Part shown: in pieces, positions 53,863 to 63,639 of the stretch
Numbering within the stretch: the stretch's first letter is position 1
Layout: every line of letters starts with the position of its first letter
Position numbers and translations under genes: made by a program
Notes under the pieces: generated by a model
The model's database searches: none
What the model was told of the DNA's origin: nothing
The model's input: only the letters and a program-made list of their open reading frames with translations
Assembly: GCA_036250195.1 (NCBI GenBank)
Contig: JAVHZZ010000002.1
Span: forward strand, 65,994,705 to 66,058,704
Reading direction: 5' to 3'
DNA: 64,000 nt
From: Mixophyes australis
Lineage: Eukaryota > Chordata > Amphibia > Anura > Limnodynastidae

Positions 53863-54299
53863 AGGACCCTCTATAGCTTTCACTCACTTTGTTTGTCTAC
53901 CTGCTGCTCCCATGGAATTTGCAAACAGCTGATAGTCAGTACATGAGGCAAACCAGAGCAGGGACTCAAGCAGAATTTATAGGAAAAAATAATTTTGCCA
54001 TGATTTGCACATTTTGTTTGAAATGTGCCTAGGAATGCAACTGGAAACTGAAAAAATGCATTCCATTAAAACTATAAGATGATAGTCAATTTCCTGTGCC
54101 TCAGGGAACACTCCTGTATATTTGTCCTGTGCACTTTTTTATTTAATGTAAAAAGAAAAACCTTGTAGCTGTATAACTAACTAATTCTTGACTTTGACTG
54201 TGGGTATAAAAATAAGTTTGCTTTCATGACTAAGAACTGGAACATAAGCTCATGTGTGCAGGATCCTCTCTATTTTATGTCTCTTGTTTGTTCACTATG

Positions 54300-54613
54300 A
54301 GCCTGATTCATTAAGCCAAGTAAAGCGAAAAAATGAGTAACATTACACTTTGGCAAAACCATGTTGCACTGGAGGGGGAGCTAAATTTTAAATTTGGGGA
54401 AAGATTTATAGCTGGGAAAGGGCATGTCCTAGATCAACTTTAAATTTCAGTGTACAAATAAAGCTATCAAGTATTTGTGTGCTACATGAAAAACAGCCAG
54501 TATTTAACTTATGTGCAAAATAATAAACTAATATGCATCCCTTGCATTGTAATATGGTTTTGTCCAGGAGAAAACTTATTTTTTTGCTTTGCTTTCCTCA
54601 ATGAATCGAGCCC
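54300..54613. mobile_element. Palindromic MITE, GCCTGATTCATTAAG family, copy 1
   Basis: Inverted ends GAGCCTGATTCATTAAG at the left and CTCAATGAATCGAGCCC at the right. Body landmarks: CAAAACCATGTTGCACTGGA, CATGTCCTAGATCAACTTTA, CTATCAAGTATTTGTGTGCT and ATTGTAATATGGTTTTG. It is inverted relative to 55834-56157. Short TWA-like flanks would suit PIF/Harbinger, but this is not certain. Confidence 0.8.
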
Positions 54614-54623
54614 TATCTGTTAT

Positions 54624-55758
54624 ATATACCTATCTGCCACAACATTAAAACCACTGACAAGTGAAGTAAATAACAATGATTACCTCATTACAATGGCACT
54701 TGTTAAGGGGTGGTGGGGATATATTAGGCAGCAAGTGAACAGTCAGTTCTAAAAGTTGAGGTGTTGGAACCAGAAAAATTTGGCAGTGTAAGGATCTGAG
54801 CAACTTAGACAAGGGCCAAATTTTGATGGCTAGATGACTGGGTCAGGGCATCATCCTGTATGCAGTGATTAGTACCTACCAAAAGTGGTCCAGGGAAGGA
54901 CAATCAGTAAACTGGCAACAGGGTTATGCGTGCCCAAGGATCATTGATGCGCATGGGGAAGGGAGGTTAGCCCATCTGGTCCAATCCCCACAGAGGAGCT
55001 AATGTAACACAAATTGCTGAAACAGTTAATGCTGACTATGATAGAAAGGTGACAGAACACACAATGCATCATATGGGGCTGCGTTGCTGCAGTCTGGTCA
55101 GAGTGTCCATGCTGACCCCTGTCTAGCGCCTTCAATGGGCATGGGTGTGCCAGGACTGGTCTATGGAGCAATCTAATAAGGTGGCCTGGTCTGAGGAATC
55201 ACATTTTCTTTTACATCATGTGTACAGTCAGGTGCGTGTGTGTCATTTACCTGAGGGAAGAGATAGCACCAGGATGCACTATGGGAAGAAGGCAAGCTGG
55301 GGGAAGGCATTGTGATGCTCTGGGCAATATTCTGCTGGGAAACTTTGAGTTCTGGCATTCATGTGTATTTTACTTTGACACTTACCACCTACCTAAACAT
55401 TGTTGCAGACCAAGTACACCCCTTTATGGCAGCAGTATTCCCTGATGACAGTGACATCTTTCAGGCCATGGTTTGTTGAGGTATGGTCTGATAAACATCA
55501 CAAAGAGTTCTAGGTGTTGACTTGGCCTCCAAATTCCCCAGATCTCAATCTGCTGGAAAACCAAGTCTGAGCCATGGAGGCCCCACCTCTCAACTTACAT
55601 GACTTAAAGGATTTGCTGCTAACGACTCAGTGCCAGATACCACACCTTCGGAGGTCTTGTGGAGTCCATGCATCGATGAGTCAAAGCTGTTTGGGTGGCA
55701 TGAGGGGGAGCTACACAATATTAGGCAGGTGGTTATAATGTTGTGGCTGACTGGTGTG
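54624..55758 (+). mobile_element. Tc1/mariner element 3, different subfamily, dead
   Basis: Left end CTATCTGCCACAACATTAAAACCAC and right end GGTTATAATGTTGTGGCTGA with CTGGTGTG are inverted terminal repeats of the widespread vertebrate Tc1 type ending in CACAACATTAAAACCAC. The transposase runs on plus: WQQGYACPRIIDAHGE and a WSKEG-like box near 54890, a second catalytic segment with VHPFMAAVFPDDSD near 55415, and SPDLNLLENQV near 55545. Frames are broken throughout. Unlike elements 1 and 2, both ends are present. Confidence 0.9.
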
Positions 55759-55833
55759 TGCCCCGTCAGTTCTGTTGCTGACTTTTGTGTTAGTGCTATG
55801 CTGGTTACGCACACACATGGAATTCACCTCCAT

Positions 55834-56157
55834 GGGCCTGATTCATTAATAAAAATAAAGCAAAGAAATGAGAAACTTTGAACCTTAGCAAAACCATATT
55901 GCAATGCAAGGGGTGCAAATGAGTTTATCATTTTGCACATAAGGAAAATACTGGCTGTTTTTTTATGTAGGATGCAAATACTTGATAGCTTTATTTTTAC
56001 ACTGACATTAAAAGTTGATCTAGGACATGCTCTACCCCAATTATAAATCTGTCTTCACATTTAAAATTTACCTCCCCTCCAATACAACATGGTTTTCTGC
56101 CAATTTTCCAAGTTTCTTATTTTTTTTGCTTTACTTTCCTTAATGAATCAGGCCCCA
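55834..56157. mobile_element. Palindromic MITE, GCCTGATTCATTAAG family, copy 2
   Basis: Ends GGGCCTGATTCATTAATAAA and CTTAATGAATCAGGCCC. The body is the reverse complement of copy 1 at 54300-54613: ACCATATTGCAATGCAAGGG, CTTGATAGCTTTATTTTTAC, AGTTGATCTAGGACATGC. Together with copy 1 it brackets the Tc1 element 3. Confidence 0.85.
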
Positions 56158-57204
56158 TATCTGTAATTGTTTGCACATGGCTCATAGTCTATTTGTATCT
56201 GATATTTCTGTCATGTCTAATTGTCTTCATGTTAAGCTGTATTTTTGCTTCTCTTCATGCCTCACATATCAGTGCAAGGATTTTCCGGCACTATAGAACC
56301 TGTGGCGCCTTATAAATAAACATTGACGATGGTGGCGATGAAAGGACACCCTGGAACCGCCCACCTCCTTCCATCAGTTTGTGTAAGGCCCTTGTCCCCT
56401 TTCTTGGCCTATAGAGCCATCCTTGTCCCTGTAAAACTGGGTGCCTTGGTGCACAAGTAGGTGAATTGCATCACAACGAAGCATTTGCACTGCAGGATTA
56501 TACCTGAGTTGAACAATTTAGCATAAATTGTGCAAATTTGCACTGTGCAAGCTCACAAAGAGAAAGCAGACATATGTACACATGAAGTCTTGCTCGCATA
56601 TGACACCTGCGCCTCCTTACGACTGGAGAGGTGGAACAGGGGAGGGAAAGGGAGGTCTAACATGAGCCTAGTACAATAAAGGCACGCTAACACAAACGCA
56701 GTTGATGCAGACCAGCGCAGATATGCATAAATGCCTGTCAGGAGCCGTATCTATTATGAGCACTATAGGAGTGGTGCAAATACATTCTTATGAGGACGAT
56801 CGGCACCATTAGCTACTCACTTATGAATTAAACTCTGAAGTTGATAGGTATGTTTTTCCTTGGTCGTGTATATATTATATGATTTTATTTGTGCATTTCA
56901 AAAATAATTTGTATGTGAGAATGAAAATGATATCTGCTGTACAACACCAACCCTGATAGCGAATGTGTTTTTCACTATCAAAACATATGTCAACAAACTT
57001 GACTTGTGCTTATTACCTCTGTGTATGCGTATGTGGGTGTATGCAAACCTGGTGCATAGGCCATAAGTGCTGACACGTCTTGCGATGCGTGCAACTCAGA
57101 ATATTGGCATAAATACATTATTTGTATCAGCAGTTTGTATGAGCTTAAATTACGGCCAACATGCGTCCACCTCTTCATCAGGCCCTTAGTACCTAGACAC
57201 AGTG
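56158..57204. other. Non-coding; short L2-like tail at ~56270-56335
   Basis: AGTGCAAGGATTTTCCGGCA, CTGTGGCGCCTTATAAATAAACATTGACGATGG at 56303-56335 is a diverged L2/SINE 3' tail. Bases 56570-56850 share motifs with 21940-22140 (CCTGTCAGGAGCCGTATCTA). The rest is unrecognised. Confidence 0.45.
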
Positions 57205-57534
57205 CAGATATTTTGTGAGACAGGGAATGTCTAATCATGCTCCTGGCAGGGACCCTCTGATTTCTCATAAGGAGTTGCAGCTGTTCGCCAGCTGTTGGTG
57301 GTAACAAATTGCTTATTTTCTAAAGATTAAAATCATTTGAGGCACTCAGCCATGAACCAGTATTTGTTGTTTTAATAGTTATATTGATCCAAAGGAAATC
57401 AAACATGAAGAAAGAAATCCAATTGAAACATTTGCCATACACCTCTGTCTCATATGGGAAAATGAAACATGCTCTAGTCTCCAGGCCATTTTTCTTCTCC
57501 ATGCCATCCATGCTTTTGTGTGTAGGGTATTTAC
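57205..57534 (+). repeat. Left part of the duplicated segment split by the hAT insertion
   Basis: Contiguous, in reverse complement, with 52906-53210. It ends with the target octamer GTATTTAC at 57527-57534, immediately before the hAT end TAGAGATGGG at 57535. Confidence 0.9.
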
Positions 57535-57699
57535 TAGAGATGGGCGGGTCCGGTTCTCCGAGAACCGAACCCACCCGAACTTTGGGTATCCGAGTACCGA
57601 GCTGAGCAGCTCGGTACTCTCCCGCCCATTCCGAATCCAAATCGAGGCCGAACGTCATTGTGACGTTGTCGGATCTCGGGACTCGGTTCTCGCGATACT

Positions 57700-57740
57700 T
57701 CAACTTTATAAATACACGCCTCCACAGCAATCCATCGCCA
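57700..57740 (+). promoter_or_regulatory. Possible accessory-ORF promoter (TATA-like)
   Basis: TTTATAAATACACGCCTCC at 57705-57723 is TATA-like and is conserved in the sister at about 30815 (GCATAAATACCAGCCTCC), followed in both by ACAGCAATCCATCGCCA. Conservation of this block between two otherwise diverged left ends suggests a function, but no transcript evidence exists. Confidence 0.35.
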
Positions 57741-57880
57741 TTTGACAGAGGGAGAGAGCAGGGTGTAGTCATAGGCTAATTAGAGCAGGGACAGAGAATA
57801 CAATATTGTTCTTGCAATTGCTCTAACCAAAATCGCTAGTGCAGAGAGGAGGATAGAGGTTTATTATTTTTTCTTCATAT

Positions 57881-59190
57881 TTGGCACTCCCCAGCGCTTT
57901 TGGGGTGTCCCCCATAATTGTGCATTAATATTTCTGGCTGTCAAAAGTCATATCTGTCAGCAGTATCTACTAAATAATTTGTAGCACACCTCAGTGCTTT
58001 TGGGGTGTCCTCCCTAATTGTGCATTAATATTTCTGGCTGTCAAAAGTCATATCTGTCAGCAGTATCTACTAAATAATTTTTAGCACTCCTCAGTGTTTT
58101 TGGGGTGTCCTCCCTAATTGTGCATTAATATTTCTGGCTGTCAAAAGTCATATCTGTCAGCAGTATCTACTAAATAATTTTTAGCACTCCTCAGTGTTTT
58201 TGGGGTGTCCTCCCTAATTGTGCATTAATATTTCTGGCTGTCAAAAGTCATATCTGTCAGCAGTATCTACTAAATAATTTTTAGCACTCCTCAGTGTTTT
58301 TGGGGTGTCCTCCCTAATTGTGCATTAATATTTCTGGCTGTCAAAAGTCATATCTGTCAGCAGTATCTACTAAATAATTTTTAGCACTCCTCAGTGTTTT
58401 TGGGGTGTCCTCCCTAATTGTGCATTAATATTTCTGGCTGTCAAAAGTCATATCTGTCAGCAGTATCTACTAAATAATTTTTAGCACTCCTCAGTGCTTT
58501 TGGGGTGTCCTCCCTAATTGTGCATTAATATTTCTGGCTGTCAAAAGTCATATCTGTCAGCAGTATCTACTAAATAATTTTTAGCACTCCTCAGTGTTTT
58601 TGGGGTGTCCTCCCTAATTGTGCATTAATATTTCTGGCTGTCAAAAGTCATATCTGTCAGCAGTATCTACTAAATAATTTTTAGCACTCCTCAGTGTTTT
58701 TGGGGTGTCCTCCCTAATTGTGCATTAATATTTCTGGCTGTCAAAAGTCATATCTGTCAGCAGTATCTACTAAATAATTTTTAGCACTCCTCAGTGTTTT
58801 TGGGGTGTCCTCCCTAATTGTGCATTAATATTTCTGGCTGTCAAAAGTCATATCTGTCAGCAGTATCTACTAAATAATTTTTAGCACTCCTCAGTGCTTT
58901 TGGGGTGTCCTCCCTAATTGTGCATTAATATTTCTGGCTGTCAAAAGTCATATCTGTCAGCAGTATCTACTAAATAATTTTTAGCACTCCTCAGTGTTTT
59001 TGGGGTGTCCTCCCTAATTGTGCATTAATATTTCTGGCTGTCAAAAGTCATATCTGTCAGCAGTATCTACTAAATAATTTTTAGCACTCCTCAGTGTTTT
59101 TGGGGTGTCCTCCCTAATTGTGCATTAATATTTCTGGCTGTCAAAAGTCATATCTGTCAGCAGTATCTACTAAATAATTTTTAGCACTCC
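57881..59190. repeat. Tandem array: thirteen units, exact 100-base period
   Basis: TTTCTGGCTGTCAAAAGTCA occurs at 57931 and then every 100 bases to 59131. Units from the third onward are identical except for a T or C in CAGTGNTTTTGGGG. The first two units are diverged (CCCCATAATTGTGC; GTAGCACACC). The array abuts the start codon of the accessory ORF. It is homologous to the diverged array at 31010-31975. Confidence 0.97.
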
Positions 59191-59209
59191 CCAGTGGTTT
59201 GCGCTCAGA

Positions 59210-59869
59210 ATGGATTCAAAGCAGTCCACATATGATCTGAATGAGCAACCAGGTTCTGTCACCAGTCCTGATGTTAGTGTTCCCAGTACGTCATCTGGCC
59301 AAGGCGATGTCAAACAACAGAGTGTTTTCAAATTAGTGCAAAAAACAAAAACCAAAAAAAAATTTACTGTATTGAAGCGAAAAAGAAGTGTAACTGAGCA
59401 AAAGTTAAGTGACGATAAAAAAAAAATTGCAAGCATGCCATTCTACACACACAGTGGCAAAGAGAGAATGAGGCCTTCACCTTTGGCTATTAGTGGCAGA
59501 TCCCAAAAAGTTACCCAGCCTACAATTGGTGCACAACTACTGTTACGCGTCAAAGCCGAGCTGCAAGATAACAGTGAGGCATTACAGGAGAATATTTGCT
59601 CTGATTCACAAATGACAACAATCCCTGTGGAGAGTCCATCCAACAGTGGGATGTCTAATCGTGAGCATTCTGCTGATGTGTGCCTTAATAGCCCGAGTGT
59701 AGCCGGTGATACCCAAATTGAGGATGCCACTTTGGAATTAGAAGAGGATGAGGGGGAGATTTGTGTAGGCGACGAGGGCGCTAATGATGATGTTGATGAT
59801 TATGATGCAGACAGATACCAAATTGCCTTTCTCAATTTCTATTTATATTCTAGATTATATAACGGCTGA
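59210..59869 (+). CDS. hAT accessory ORF, copy 2, open for 219 codons, function unknown
   Basis: The ORF starts at ATG 59210 (MDSKQSTYDLNEQ) directly after the array. N-terminal 40 residues are Ser/Thr/Pro-rich (SVPSTSSGQGD). Residues 45-72 are basic with KKKFTVLKRKRSV, a likely nuclear-localisation patch. A short conserved box MPFYTHSGKERMRPSP follows, then AQLLLRVKAELQ, which could be helical. The C-terminus is acidic (LELEEDEGEICV, DDVDDYDAD) and its last 25 residues read into a ~95-base repeat. The sister copy at 31978 is alignable over its whole length, with a nonsense codon and small indels. I recognise no catalytic motif. It may be a transposition helper or regulator; it could equally be a relic whose frame survives by youth. 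It is on the opposite strand to the transposase of the sister. Confidence 0.6.
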   Translation: MDSKQSTYDLNEQPGSVTSPDVSVPSTSSGQGDVKQQSVFKLVQKTKTKKKFTVLKRKRSVTEQKLSDDKKKIASMPFYTHSGKERMRPSPLAISGRSQKVTQPTIGAQLLLRVKAELQDNSEALQENICSDSQMTTIPVESPSNSGMSNREHSADVCLNSPSVAGDTQIEDATLELEEDEGEICVGDEGANDDVDDYDADRYQIAFLNFYLYSRLYNG

Positions 59870-60130
59870 ATAGTTTTCTATTTTACTCCTAGTGGAGAGA
59901 GGATCTGATGCAGACAGATACCAACTGCCTTTGTCCATTTCAATTTATATTGTACAGTATATAACGGCTGAATTTATTAGTATTTTATACAAGTGGAGGG
60001 GGGCCTAGAGAGACAGAAACCAAACTGGCTTTCTCCATGTCAATTAATATTGTACAGTCTATAATGGCTGAATTTTTTGTTTTTTTAAAAAAGTGGAGGG
60101 GGCCTATAGAGACAGAAAGCAAACTGTCTT
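59800..60130. repeat. ~95-base direct repeats after the accessory ORF
   Basis: GACAGATACCAAATTGCCTT, GACAGATACCAACTGCCTTT, GACAGAAACCAAACTGGCTT and GACAGAAAGCAAACTGTCTT begin successive units, each with TATAACGGCTGAATTT or similar and GTGGAGGGGGCCTA. Divergence between units is moderate. Confidence 0.85.
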
Positions 60131-60536
60131 TTTCCATTTCTTTACATATTTAACTATAAGTGTAGGGTGTAATATAGATTCAAAGATGATGGCTGCATTG
60201 CCAATATGCATAGATGGAGAGGAAGACAATCTGTTTTGTGTGTAGAATAAATGAAGGCCTACCAACGAAGAATTAAACAGTTTTTTTGGATGATTTATTA
60301 CCTCAACAATTAGATTACTTATCTCTAAAAAATTTGGAGCACTAAATTGGGTTATTTTAGGCACAAAAACATGTATTTTCCAACAAAATAGCAAAACAAA
60401 ACCAAACAAAACCAAAACCAAAACCAAAACACGCAATGGCGGTTTTGCAAAACCAAAACCAAAACCAAAACACGACGGTAATCCAGATCCAAAACCGAAT
60501 CCAAAACCAAAACACGGGGGTCAGTGACCATCTCTA

Positions 60537-60765
60537 GTATTTACCACCATTGTGTTGTATTGACTTCAGTACATGTGCCTGTGTGTAATCTATACAAACA
60601 GTGAATGGAAAATAAGTGATCCTGGATCTGAAAATGACTGTTCATTGCACAGCACAAAAGAAAAGGCAATCCATTGATCCCCTGAAAACAACCTGGCCTG
60701 AATATATTTACACTGTCATGGAAAATAAATCTTATGTATAATGATGTGCACTATATAGAGACATA
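60537..60765 (+). repeat. Right part of the duplicated segment split by the hAT insertion
   Basis: Begins with the second GTATTTAC copy and continues as the reverse complement of 52690-52905, with ATTGACTTCAGTACATGTG and GTGATCCTGGATCTGAAAAT. Homology fades near 60765. Confidence 0.9.
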
Positions 60766-60899
60766 AATTGAAATATCCATGTACTGGTCATGTCATTTGC
60801 TATAAATAATAACAACTGTGCTCATATAACTAATACTTTTTATGAGATACATGGAGTATAACAAAACCAGGAGGAACAAATATTCCCATCCTGCTCCAA

Positions 60900-61105
60900 A
60901 GTTTTTAAGCATTAAGAGCCTCATAGGAGCAAAGCAAAACTAGGAGCAAATTTGCTCCTGGACAAACCATGTTGCAATGCAAGAGGTGCAATTGCATTTA
61001 TTATTTTTTTCCATGCAGGGAAAATACTGGATGCTTTTGCAGGTTGCACACAAATCCTGGACAGCTTTATTTTTACCCTGCATTTTATAGTTGAGCTAGA
61101 AAACT
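60900..61105. repeat. Partial MITE, GCCTGATTCATTAAG family
   Basis: AACCATGTTGCAATGCAAGA, GGAAAATACTGGATGCTTTT and GACAGCTTTATTTTTACCCT match the body of 55834-56157 in the same orientation. Ends are not preserved. Confidence 0.65.
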
Positions 61106-61635
61106 GGGCTTCCAGTTGATTTCTTAGGCTATGCCTCTTCCTTCTATGTTGTATGTACAAACATTGGGCTACTAAGTGTGCATTCCCTGCTTCAGCAACT
61201 CATACTCTTAATGTTAGTAGTGCTGCTGTCAGTATATGTGTTGTGACCACTTGATAACCTTTCGATCCTGACATTGAACCACAGCCTTTTTATCTAATAA
61301 TGCAATTGATTTTTCATGTCCTCGTAGGTGGTAGAAATCAGGCATTTGCCTTTGATTTCAAAAAGAGTTTTTTTGTGCCTTCCAGGTGCACTTGATATGA
61401 GAAAGGGCATTTTTAGGTTAGTTTCAACCAATGTAAAAAATCATCTGTAGTATTATGACACCCTCTCAACCCTGTCCTTTATATCTAAATCTGCAAATTG
61501 TTGACAGAGCATTTCCACAGAGCAGTTCCAACCAGCGGAATGTGGGCGGTCATCTTGGTATGTGCCCAACTGCCAAATAGGGACATTTGCACAAAATGAG
61601 TGCACTGCAAGCTTGTAAAACTTAATAAATTGCCA
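61106..61635. other. Non-coding, nothing recognised
   Basis: No repeat boundary or coding motif seen between the partial MITE and the L2 fragment. Confidence 0.5.
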
Positions 61636-61915
61636 GCAAAACCATTATCCATGCACTCATCATTTCCCGTTTTGATTACTGTAACCTTCTCCTCACCGGC
61701 CTCCCCTGCTTCCCCCTCGCCCCCCTTTGCTCTGTACTCAACACGGCTACGAGACTTATCTTCCTTTCATGCCACTCTTCTTCTGACTCCCCTTTCTTCC
61801 TTGCCCTTCACTGGCTACCCTTCCCCTACATAATCATTTTCAAACTCCTCACCCTCACCTACAAGGCCCCCTCACACTTCACTGCCCCTTACAACTCCAA
61901 CCTCCTCTCCATTAT
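61636..61915 (+). mobile_element. L2-type LINE, left part, interrupted by an antisense L2
   Basis: The plus strand encodes HALIISRFDYCNLLLTGLP, then NTATRLIFLSCHSSSDSP, LHWLPFPYIIIFKLLTLTYK and APSHF, the L2 RT C-terminal region. It stops at CCAACCTCCTCTCC and resumes after the insert at about 63640. Confidence 0.82.
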
Positions 61916-61945
61916 TATTATTTTTATTATTATTATTATCTTTGA
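61913..61945. repeat. ATT microsatellite, 3' tail of the antisense L2
   Basis: ATTATTATTATTTTTATTATT and ATTATTATTATC run directly into TTTGACTTATAAAGCACCAC, the reverse complement of an L2-like end GTGGTGCTTTATAAGTC plus an (AAT) tail. Confidence 0.85.
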
Positions 61946-63637
61946 CTTATAAAGCACCACAAAGGGTCCGCAGTGCCGTACAATACATATACAGAAAACA
62001 GAACCAAGACACAACATGATACAAAAATATATACAAACACAGGTGACAGGGTAAAGCAAATCAGATTATTTCTGGGACAGAAAGTGAAAGGGAAGGTAGA
62101 AATCAGTGAGAAGAAGGTCAAAGCTTAAGAAAAACAGGGAAAACAGGGCTAGCGAAGCAGGCCAAGAGGTACAGAGGGTGATGGAAAAGTAGAAGGAGCA
62201 CACAAGGAAAGAGGGCCCTGCTCATGAGAGCTTACATCATAAAGGGAAGGAGGAGACACACATAGGGTGGTACTAACTGGGGGAGAGAGCCAGGACAAGA
62301 AAGTTAGGAGGACTGATAGACTTGAATAAAGAAATGAGTCTTAAGGGCACGCTTGAAGCCTTTGAGAGTAGATGCTAACCTGATGAAACGTGGAAGATCG
62401 TTCCACAGCAGGAGAGCAGCCCGGGCAAAGTCCTGAAGACGAGAGTGAGAGGAGATGATCAGTGAAGTAGTGAGGCGGCGGTCACAGGCAGAGTGGAGGG
62501 GGCGGGTAGGAGTGTAGGTAGAGATGAGATTGGAGATGTAGGGAGGGGAGGATTGACTAAGAGCTTTAAAGGTGAGGGTGAGGAGTTTAAATTTAATTCT
62601 GTAGGGTATGGGTAGCCAATGTAGTGACTGTTGGAGGGAGACTGCAGAGACAGAGCGGCGGTAGAGAAAAATAAGGCGGGCAGCAGCATTGAGGATAGAC
62701 TTAAGAGGGTCAAGGCGAGAATCAAGTAGGCCAGAGAGAAGGAGGTTACAGTAGTCAAGGCGAGAGATAACAAGCGAGTGAACAAGGGTTTTTGTAGCTT
62801 CCGTGGTGAGAAAGGGACGTATCTTAGATATATTCCGAAGGTGGAAGTAGCAAGATTTTGAGAGGGACAGAATGTGAGGCTTCAATAAGAGGGAGGAATG
62901 AAGGATGACCCCAAGGCATCAGACTTGGGGGACAGAAACGAGGGTAATGTTATTAACAGAAATAGAGAAGGGGGGGAGGCGAGAGAGTCCTGGAAGGGGG
63001 GAAGACTATAAGCTAGGTCTTGGAAATATTGAGTTTAAGGAAGCGTTGGGACATCCATGATGAGATGGCCGAGAGACAGGAGGAGACACGAGATAGAAGG
63101 GAAGGGGAGAGGCCAGGGGATGAAAGATAAATTTGGGTATCATCAGCATAGAGGTGGTACTGGAGGTCAATCGAGCGTATGAGGACACCGAGGAAGGAGG
63201 TGTAGAGGGAGAATAGCTGGGGGCCAACAAAGGAGCCTTGAGGAACGCCAACAGGTAGGGGAAGAGGGGGTGATGTAGAATCAGGAGTAGAGACTGAGAA
63301 GGAGCGGTTGGTGAGGTAAGAGGAAAACCAGGAGAGGACAGTGTTACATAGGCCTATAGATTTGAGAGTTTGCAAAAGGAGCGCGTGGTCAACGGTATCG
63401 AAGGCAGCAGAGAGGTCAAGAAGGATAAGAAGGGAGTAGTGTCTATTGGATTTAGCAAGGATAAAGTGATTAGTGACCTTAGTGAGGGAAGTTTCCTTGG
63501 AGTGGAGCGGGCAAAAACCAGATTGGAGCGGGTCAAGGAGTGAGTGAGAGGAGAGAAAGGAGGTTAGACGGTTGTAGACATCCCGTTCAAGGAGTTTGGA
63601 GGCAAAAGGAAGAAGCAAAATAGGGCGGTAATAATAA
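61916..63637 (-). mobile_element. L2-type LINE inserted antisense into another L2
   Basis: From the minus-strand 5' end at about 63637 it runs through RT to the 3' tail at 61916. It is 5' truncated inside the RT domain. It is better preserved than the other LINEs in the window, with two long frames, and its tail sequence (TTATAAG plus AAT repeats) differs from the ATGATGATG-tailed family. Confidence 0.88.
62304..63637 (-). pseudogene. L2 reverse transcriptase and C-terminal region, two frames
   Basis: Frame 1 (63637-63013): [58 protein letters not shown] (first catalytic Asp), [17 protein letters not shown] and [13 protein letters not shown] (YADD active site intact). Frame 2 (62885-62304): VHSLVISRLDYCNLLLSGL, NAAARLIFLYRRS, LHWLPIPYRIKFKLLTLTFK and DFARAALLLWNDLPRFIRL. 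A frame break near 62900-63010 separates them. The N-terminal endonuclease is absent. Enzyme boxes are intact but the copy is truncated and frameshifted. Confidence 0.9.
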
Positions 63638-63639
63638 TA

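Larger units (their letters stand above)
57535..60536. mobile_element. hAT transposon, 3.0 kb, internally deleted, with intact accessory ORF
   Basis: Ends TAGAGATGGGCGGG (57535) and CAGTGACCATCTCTA ending at 60536; the target duplication GTATTTAC is perfect (57527-57534 and 60537-60544). From the left: a CG-rich end, thirteen 100-base tandem units, the accessory ORF, about four ~95-base repeats (59800-60130), and CAAAAC hexamers. The transposase present in the 4.4 kb sister at 30643 is deleted. The left 200 bases include TATAAATACACGCCTCCACA at 57707, a TATA-like start region also present in the sister (CATAAATACCAGCCTCCACA). Confidence 0.95.

Noticed and set aside
57881..59190. CRISPR-like regular array
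   Set aside because: The whole 100-base unit is repeated without variable spacers, it lies in a vertebrate hAT transposon, and no cas genes exist. It is a minisatellite.
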